Origin: Actinomycetes bacterium
Lineage (GTDB): Bacteria; Actinomycetota; Coriobacteriia; Coriobacteriales; JAEZXW01
DNA: 6,370 bases
NCBI GenBank assembly: GCA_023419515.1
Contig: JAEZXW010000094.1
Span: 1 to 6,370, forward strand
Direction: 5' to 3'
Shown here: piece by piece, positions 1-4,327 of the stretch
Numbering within the stretch: position 1 is the first letter of the stretch
Layout of the letters: every line of letters starts with the position of its first letter
The notes under the pieces: model-generated
Database searches by the model: none
What the model saw: the letters and a program-made list of their open reading frames with translations, nothing else
What the model was told of the DNA's origin: nothing
Made by a program: the position numbers and the translations under genes

Positions 1-666
1 GGCGTGAACCGTTGCATGTGCCGCGTTAAAGCATTCGTATTCGATCTGACCAACCTCGCCGCCATCAACGGTGTAGGCGAAGGCCGCTCCAAACTTCTCG
101 ATGTCCAAGAGCGATGCGCCGTGACCAATTTCTTCATCGGGCGGAAAACAAAGCTTGATTGCAGGATGCTTGATTTCAGGGTGAGCCATGAGTCGTGCGG
201 CAAGTGCCATGATCTCAGCCACGCCTGCCTTGTCATCTGCGCCAAGGAGTGTGGTGCCGTCGGTGACGACCAGGTCTTCTCCTTCAAACTGAGCAAGCAT
301 CGGATTTTGATCGGGCTCGATGCACACGCTGCCATCACCAGTGAGATCAATAGCCCCACCGTTATAGGTAATGACCTGCGGCTTGACATTTTTGCCAGGG
401 GCATCGGGTGAGGTGTCGATGTGAGCGATTAGCCCAAGCGCCGGCAAGTCCTCAAGGCCAGCCGTAGCCGGAATACTCGCGGTGACGTAGGCGTGCTCGT
501 CAACTGAAGCCTCGCTAATACCCATGGCATGAAGCTCTTCAACCAACAAGCGCGCCAGGTCAAACTGCTGGGGTGATGATGGTGTCACCTCATAGTTCTT
601 GTCATCTGCGGTGGTATAAACCTGTACGTAGCGCAAAAAGCGCTCCAAGACATCAGATTTTTGCAT
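1..666 (-). CDS. pepT: Peptidase T (tripeptide aminopeptidase), N-terminal part, truncated by window edge
   Basis: Cytosolic zinc metallopeptidase of family M20 that removes the N-terminal residue of tripeptides, the last steps of peptide use. The 222 codons present translate without a stop and give the PepT motifs in order: GLIAHIDTSPD (H82 and D84), TTLLGADDKAG (D144/D145), PPDEEIGHG (E178 and E179) and TVDGGE (D201). By position these match the family's two-zinc site and catalytic glutamate; E. coli PepT has H78, D140, E173, E174 and D196 (from memory). The family is about 410 residues long, so the C-terminal half, including the last histidine ligand, lies outside the window. The ATG at 666 is preceded by AAGGAGT (671-677) at good spacing, which fixes the start. 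The gene is divergent from the DtxR-type regulator, and three 10-bp repeats lie 29-58 bp upstream of its start. It is well conserved and shows no damage in the visible part. Confidence 0.95.
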   Translation of the reverse strand, partial: MQKSDVLERFLRYVQVYTTADDKNYEVTPSSPQQFDLARLLVEELHAMGISEASVDEHAYVTASIPATAGLEDLPALGLIAHIDTSPDAPGKNVKPQVITYNGGAIDLTGDGSVCIEPDQNPMLAQFEGEDLVVTDGTTLLGADDKAGVAEIMALAARLMAHPEIKHPAIKLCFPPDEEIGHGASLLDIEKFGAAFAYTVDGGEVGQIEYECFNAAHATVHA

Positions 667-694
667 AGCAACTCCTTACTCACATAGGGCACAC

Positions 695-724
695 ATCGAT
701 GCAAATCGGTGCGTATCAGTGCGC
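695..724. repeat. Three tandem 10-bp repeats, possible regulator-binding array
   Basis: Three head-to-tail decamers abut without spacers: ATCGATGCAA (695-704), ATCGGTGCGT (705-714) and ATCAGTGCGC (715-724), consensus ATCRRTGCRN. A period of 10 bp puts the copies on nearly the same face of the helix. The array sits just upstream of pepT in the divergent pepT/regulator intergenic region. A possible degenerate fourth copy (ATAGGGCAC, 684-692) is off phase and unconvincing. A binding site for a regulator of pepT is inferred, not shown. Confidence 0.5.
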
Positions 725-831
725 TGTCGAACGCTACCATACGTTGCTGTGCCACCACGAATGGCGGCAGGTAAAAGCAGCGCATGCGCGCCTTAGTAAT
801 GCTTTATGATAGAAACAAAGTTTTTAGCTTC

Positions 832-840
832 TGCTATTTT
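832..840 (+). promoter_or_regulatory. Candidate extended -10 promoter of the regulator/methyltransferase unit
   Basis: TGCTATTTT fits an extended -10 element (TGn followed by TATTTT at 835-840). At a 17-bp spacer the -35 hexamer would be GAAACA (812-817), a weak match, as is usual with extended -10 promoters. Transcription would start near 847 and give a leader of about 40 nt before the ATG at 887. A second -10-like hexamer, TATGAT (805-810), has no acceptable -35. Confidence 0.35.
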
Positions 841-886
841 ACAACGCAGTCTGAGCCAGATTGATTATCGTCAGAGGAAGTACACC

Positions 887-1318
887 ATGCAGCCAAATGT
901 TCAGCTTTCGCCTGCCAACGAAGATTATCTTGAGGCCATCGTCGAGCTTGCAAGCGAGCTCGGTGATGACGAGGGAGTGCGGTCGGTTGATATTGCTTCG
1001 CTGCTTAACGTCTCAAAAGCGAGCGTGAACAAGGCGGTTCATATGCTCAAGGAGGCGGGATACATCACGCAGGAGCATTACGGCAAGATTGAGCTGACCG
1101 AGGCGGGACGCATCTATGGTGAATCGGTCTGGCGTCGCCATCGAGCGCTGAGGCATTTTTTGGTCGACCAGCTCGGGGTTGATCCTGAGATCGCTGAGGA
1201 AGAGGCGTGTATGATGGAACACGCAATCAGTGACAAGACGATGGATCTGTGGGTTGAGTATATGAACCGTGTTGATCGTCTGCTCGATAATGCTCAGGCT
1301 CAAACTGATCTTGAGTAA
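887..1318 (+). CDS. DtxR/MntR-family metal-dependent transcriptional regulator
   Basis: A 143-residue cytoplasmic DNA-binding repressor type. Residues about 12-75 form the winged helix-turn-helix, with the recognition region VSKASVNKAVHML (42-54) and wing GKIELTEAG (66-74). Residues about 76-135 form the metal-binding dimerisation domain. There is no C-terminal SH3-like domain, so it resembles short MntR/TroR forms rather than full DtxR. Aligned by eye, D13 and E16 (NEDYLEAI) match MntR D8 and E11, H85 matches H77, and E111-H112 match E102-H103. C108 occupies the position that is Glu99 in MntR and Cys102 in DtxR, so the metal preferred (Mn, Fe or other) cannot be read off. The start at 887 is chosen because AGAGGAAG (873-880) precedes it; an in-frame ATG at 806 lacks a ribosome site and overlaps the presumed promoter. 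The gene is followed 13 bp later by the homocysteine methyltransferase and is probably co-transcribed with it. Confidence 0.9.
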   Translation: MQPNVQLSPANEDYLEAIVELASELGDDEGVRSVDIASLLNVSKASVNKAVHMLKEAGYITQEHYGKIELTEAGRIYGESVWRRHRALRHFLVDQLGVDPEIAEEEACMMEHAISDKTMDLWVEYMNRVDRLLDNAQAQTDLE

Positions 1319-1331
1319 GTAAGGAAATTTC

Positions 1332-2642
1332 ATGCCTGATATTTTGCTGCATGCCGCACAGGAGCCGCTCGTGATCGAAGGGGCGATGGGCACAATGCTC
1401 ACGCGTTTTGGGCTTTCAACCAACCATGGTAGCTCTCGATACAACCTTGAAGAACCCGAGACGATCGAGCAGATTCATCAGCTTTATGTCCAGGCAGGAG
1501 CGCAGGTTGCGGTGACTAACACCTTTGATGCCAATGCCAACATGCTCAAAGAGCAGGGTTTAGATCATTTGGTGGCTGAGATCAACCAGGCGGCTGTGCG
1601 TTTGGCACATCAGGCAAAACCGCAGCATATTCTTGGCAATATCGGCCCGTGTGGACTTATGATGCAGCCGGTTGGCATGGCGCGTTTTGATGAGGTGTTT
1701 GCCATCTATCAAGAGCAGGCGCATGCGCTTATCAGCGAAAGACCTGACGGCATCCTCATTGAGACGATGATTGATTTGCTGGATGCCCGTGCGGCACTCT
1801 TGGCTGTGCGTTCGGTGAGTGAGCTGCCTGTCTTGGTGACGTGTTCGTTTGACGAGCATGGCCGGATGCCGCTTTCAGGTTCAACACCAGAGGTTGCGGC
1901 GGTGGTGCTTGAGGCGTGCGGCGCAACAGCGATTGGTGTTAACTGCAGTGCTGGCCCCGATCAGGCGCTTGAGATCATCAAGGCGATGCGTCCTTATACG
2001 AGCCTCGATTTAATCGCTCAGCCCAATGCAGGGCTTCCCACGACGAATGCCAGGGGTGAGCTTGTGTATTCGGTTGGGCCTGATAAGTTTGCTTCGAGGG
2101 TGAGCGAGTTTTTAGCGAGTGGTGTTCGCTTCATGGGTTCATGCTGCGGCTCAACTCCAGCAACCACTGTGGCAATTGCGCTTGCGGTGCAGGAGGCGAC
2201 AGCTGCGGCGCAGGCACGCAGGCTTCACGGCGTACAGGATGATCGCGATACTTCTGACACTCACGATGCTCGTGATGCCCAGTCAACTAAATCGCTGCTT
2301 GCAAGTTCGCGCGAGGTCTTTGTTCCCAGCCAGGCGGTTGACTTTTATGAGATCGAAACCGAGCCGTCAGATTCACTCGATGAGATCATCGAGGCAATCC
2401 TCGATATTGCGCTCGAAATTCCTGATCAGCCGTTGGCAATTCGTGCTCACAATTTGGTGGCGCTCGAGTGTATGCTCAAGGCGTACTGCGGTTTGGCCCT
2501 CGTTGATCTCAACACGCTTGCTGATTCAGATCATGACAAGGCGCGCGAGATGGCAAAGCGCTTTGGGGCGCTCGTCAAAGAATGTTGTAGCTGTGGGGGA
2601 GGCAGCCGCGAACATGGCTGCACTTGCAGTTGCCACGGATAA
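1332..2642 (+). CDS. Zinc-dependent homocysteine S-methyltransferase with degenerate pterin-domain tail and Cys-rich C-terminus
   Basis: A 436-residue cytosolic enzyme expected to transfer a methyl group to homocysteine, making methionine. Residues 1 to about 295 are a complete homocysteine S-methyltransferase barrel: IEGAMGTML near the N-terminus, VTNTFDAN, ILGNIGPCG, VNCSAGP (C205) and GSCCGSTP (C271, C272). The three cysteines are the family's zinc ligands, and their spacing almost equals that of Thermotoga MetH (C207, C272, C273, from memory). A low-complexity Asp/Thr/Arg linker (303-320) follows. Residues about 321-416 resemble scattered pieces of the MetH pterin-binding domain but lack the GERINP...DVN core. 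The protein ends in CCSCGGGSREHGCTCSCHG (418-436). No cobalamin domain is present. The methyl donor is therefore unclear: S-methylmethionine, SAM, or a corrinoid or folate protein encoded elsewhere. AAGGAAA (1321-1327) supports the ATG at 1332, 13 bp after the regulator. The barrel call is secure; the tail's role is unknown. Confidence 0.9.
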   Translation: MPDILLHAAQEPLVIEGAMGTMLTRFGLSTNHGSSRYNLEEPETIEQIHQLYVQAGAQVAVTNTFDANANMLKEQGLDHLVAEINQAAVRLAHQAKPQHILGNIGPCGLMMQPVGMARFDEVFAIYQEQAHALISERPDGILIETMIDLLDARAALLAVRSVSELPVLVTCSFDEHGRMPLSGSTPEVAAVVLEACGATAIGVNCSAGPDQALEIIKAMRPYTSLDLIAQPNAGLPTTNARGELVYSVGPDKFASRVSEFLASGVRFMGSCCGSTPATTVAIALAVQEATAAAQARRLHGVQDDRDTSDTHDARDAQSTKSLLASSREVFVPSQAVDFYEIETEPSDSLDEIIEAILDIALEIPDQPLAIRAHNLVALECMLKAYCGLALVDLNTLADSDHDKAREMAKRFGALVKECCSCGGGSREHGCTCSCHG

Positions 2643-2723
2643 GAGCTCGCTGTAGCTTGGCGCCCATAGCAACTCAGGCATCTGGAGCGCCTGCGCACTC
2701 GTTCAACCCAATCCTCGGTGCCC

Positions 2724-3662
2724 TCAGGGTCTACTCATATCATCCGAGTTCGTGTGCAGCTGAGCTTCCTCGATCTTCTCATCCAGCACAACAGCTGCTG
2801 CCTGCACGTTTGGTAGGATGGCAAGATACGGGCTTTGTGAGAGCGCTTTGACTGCTGTGCTTGTAAGTCCGCCAAACGTTTTGCCCTGTTTTACCGTCAT
2901 CCACACCTCGGCAGTGATGCCATGCTGATTAAATCCGGTAAATACGAGAGACGGTGGCTCTGTAAGCTCAAGCGAACCGCCGATTGCACTTTTCACGCGA
3001 TTGGTGACGTCACGCTCTGCCTCATCAAGATCAACGCCGTAGGCAATGAGGATCGGAAAGCTGGTAAACGCCTCAAGCTTGGCGGGGATGAGGTGAACAG
3101 CAGTGGTGTTGAGCACCGAGTTTGGCACTGCGACTGTTTCACCCAGTCGATCAACCACTGTTGTTTGGCGCCACGTAATGTCATGAACGGTTCCCTCAAT
3201 CTGGCCGATGCGGATATGATCACCCGGTTGTACGACGCCCGCAAGCGTGAGCTGTAGGCCTCCAATGAGGTTAGCAATTGTGTCTTTGAGACCAAACGAA
3301 AGCGCGATACCACCAACACCGAGCGCAGTGAGAAACGCAGTTGGCTCGATGCCAAAAACTGGCTTTAAGGTGATGATGAAGGCGAATGCCCAAATCAGAC
3401 CGGTGATGACGTTGATGAAGATGCTTGCCGATGGCATGTTGGCGCCGAGCTTGCCCGTGAGCGCCTTGTTGATGAGCTTGCGCAGGGCAATCGAGGCGAT
3501 GATCGCCACGATGATGACGAGCACACAGAATGCGAGTTTGAGCTCCCAGGTTCCAAACCTGCTAAAGCGGTCATAGATCTGTAAGAGATGTTCCACGGTG
3601 TGTCTTTCAATCGGTGTTGATGGTGGGGGGTGCGGCTCGCGCAGCGGCGGTCTCGGTGTCAC
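2724..3662 (-). CDS. mscS: MscS-family mechanosensitive ion channel
   Basis: Membrane channel that opens under membrane tension and releases solutes during osmotic downshock. Numbering from the GTG at 3662 (312 residues), TM1 is about 41-60, TM2 about 81-103 and TM3 about 108-142. The pore-lining TM3 (LTALGVGGIALSFGLKDTIANL) shows the family's Gly/Ala pattern. It runs into the beta domain signature VVQPGDHIRIGQIEGTV (143-159) and VPNSVLNTT, then the cytoplasmic alpha/beta vestibule. E. coli MscS is 286 residues. The start is uncertain. GTG at 3662 adds a proline-rich N-terminus and lacks a ribosome site. GTG at 3596 gives 290 residues, closer to the family, but has only a weak GAAAGA upstream. 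An in-frame stop further upstream excludes a longer protein. The gene converges on the methyltransferase gene, with 81 bp between their stops, and lies downstream of the small gene on the same strand but beyond its terminator, so it probably has its own promoter. Confidence 0.92.
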   Translation of the reverse strand: MTPRPPLREPHPPPSTPIERHTVEHLLQIYDRFSRFGTWELKLAFCVLVIIVAIIASIALRKLINKALTGKLGANMPSASIFINVITGLIWAFAFIITLKPVFGIEPTAFLTALGVGGIALSFGLKDTIANLIGGLQLTLAGVVQPGDHIRIGQIEGTVHDITWRQTTVVDRLGETVAVPNSVLNTTAVHLIPAKLEAFTSFPILIAYGVDLDEAERDVTNRVKSAIGGSLELTEPPSLVFTGFNQHGITAEVWMTVKQGKTFGGLTSTAVKALSQSPYLAILPNVQAAAVVLDEKIEEAQLHTNSDDMSRP

Positions 3663-3665
3663 GCA

Positions 3666-3684
3666 GCGGCAGCCATGATGCCGC
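3666..3684 (-). other. Hairpin in the presumed mscS leader
   Basis: GCGGCA (3666-3671) and TGCCGC (3679-3684) form a perfect 6-bp stem with a 7-nt loop just upstream of the GTG at 3662. The surrounding 3663-3767 is GC-rich, has other short complementary runs, and holds no gene that can be supported. CGCAGCGGC occurs twice, at 3640-3648 and 3662-3670. No known riboswitch class was recognised. This may simply be non-coding leader. Confidence 0.2.
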
Positions 3685-3767
3685 GGAGTGGATGCCTCCC
3701 CAAATGAGGTTGCAGGCGCTCACCCCCCAAAGCATCATCGGATGGCAAGGCAAACACATGCGCCAGC

Positions 3768-3808
3768 AAAAAGCCCCCACAGGACAAAATCATGTCCAGA
3801 GTAGGGGC
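3768..3808 (-). terminator. Intrinsic terminator of the small hydrophilic-protein gene
   Basis: On the minus strand, GCCCC/GGGGC (3804-3808 with 3773-3777) encloses a mismatch, two further pairs, a small internal loop and a second 5-bp stem TGTCC-type (3793-3797 with 3782-3786) closed by a hexaloop. The outer arm is followed directly by TTTTT (3768-3772). Only the minus strand has the T-run, so it is directional. It lies about 120 bp after the stop of the small gene and should separate it from mscS. Confidence 0.75.
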
Positions 3809-3928
3809 CTGAGCTGGTGTCTAAGACTCGACCCGCCTGAAAAAGCGCATATCCAATAGTGCAAAATGCTGTCAGTTGGGCCGACGAGTTGTTCATAACT
3901 ACTCACTACGGTTTGTGAAGCAAGAGAA

Positions 3929-4165
3929 TTACTTGGCGTTTTTGGCATCCTCATCAGCGCCATCGCGATGCATGCGCTCATAACCACTGGCGATACCATA
4001 TGCCTCGTCGTTTTGTGGCTTGCCTGTCTGAGCAGGGTTGCCGTCTGTATAGCGCTCAACGCCCGCAGCAATGCCGCCAGCCTCGCGCAGCGCCTTGATT
4101 TGAGCCTCGGTAAGTTCGCTGTTTTTGATGCCGTGACCCTCGTCTTGCCTTGTCTTATCTGCCAT
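3929..4165 (-). CDS. Small hydrophilic protein with internal repeats, function unknown
   Basis: A 78-residue protein that I do not recognise. It has no signal peptide, membrane segment or cysteine, is very polar, and is rich in Gly, Ala, Asp and Glu. It is internally repetitive: GIAAGVERYTDG (31-42) and GIASGYERMHRDG (57-69) share the pattern GIAxGxER, and DEGHGI (8-13) resembles DEAYGI (53-58). A stretch at 17-29 (ELTEAQIKALREA) should be helical. The ATG at 4165 is chosen because AAGGAG (4172-4177) precedes it at 6-bp spacing. Longer in-frame starts up to 4261 have no such site and add an unlikely Cys-rich lead. The gene has a strong terminator downstream and is divergent from ligA. A good ribosome site, terminator and repeated protein motif make it a real gene; a stress-type or nucleic-acid-associated small protein is speculation. 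Confidence 0.8.
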   Translation of the reverse strand: MADKTRQDEGHGIKNSELTEAQIKALREAGGIAAGVERYTDGNPAQTGKPQNDEAYGIASGYERMHRDGADEDAKNAK

Positions 4166-4176
4166 GATGGTCTCCT

Positions 4177-4185
4177 TGCTATAAT
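4177..4185 (+). promoter_or_regulatory. Candidate extended -10 promoter of ligA
   Basis: TGCTATAAT is a perfect extended -10 element (TGn followed by consensus TATAAT at 4180-4185). No good -35 is seen, which extended -10 promoters do not need. Transcription would start near 4192, leaving a leader of about 136 nt before ligA. It abuts the ribosome site of the divergent small gene (4172-4177), so the two transcripts would overlap here unless the small gene's promoter is used exclusively. No confident small-gene promoter was found in 4186-4327. Confidence 0.4.
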
Positions 4186-4327
4186 GCATTGCGATCACAT
4201 GTGTCAGGTAACAGCATACATGATGCGCCCGAATGAGGGTGTCGCAGCAGCAATAAACCAATGATTAATCGTTAAGCCGCAGCAGTTGTGTGTCGTGCGG
4301 TATCTTCTCGGTACTGGGGGATAAGCC

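Noticed and set aside
4..411. Plus-strand open frame opposite pepT
   Set aside because: It lies fully antisense to the convincing pepT frame, lacks a recognisable domain, and has no ribosome site.
780..789. Perfect 10-bp palindrome GCGCATGCGC as an operator
   Set aside because: Alternating G/C palindromes of this size arise easily by chance, and it does not match a known DtxR or MntR box.
806..886. Longer start for the DtxR-type regulator at 806
   Set aside because: There is no ribosome site, the ATG overlaps a promoter-like hexamer, and the added residues do not resemble the family. The ATG at 887 has a good AGAGGAAG.
2119..2655. Plus-strand open frame overlapping the 3' half of the methyltransferase in another frame
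   Set aside because: The product is Arg/Gln/Ser-rich with no domain, as expected of an off-frame read of a GC-rich gene.
2675..2693. CAGGC/GCCTG hairpin between the convergent methyltransferase and mscS genes as a two-way terminator
   Set aside because: The stem is only 5 bp with a 9-nt loop and there is no T-run on either strand.
3773..3870. Small structured RNA such as SRP RNA or a riboswitch downstream of the small gene
   Set aside because: The conserved SRP loop sequences and known riboswitch cores are absent. The hairpin with a T-run is explained as a terminator.
4181..4186. Minus-strand -10 (CATTAT) for the small gene
   Set aside because: Transcription would start inside its own ribosome site, so it cannot serve that gene.
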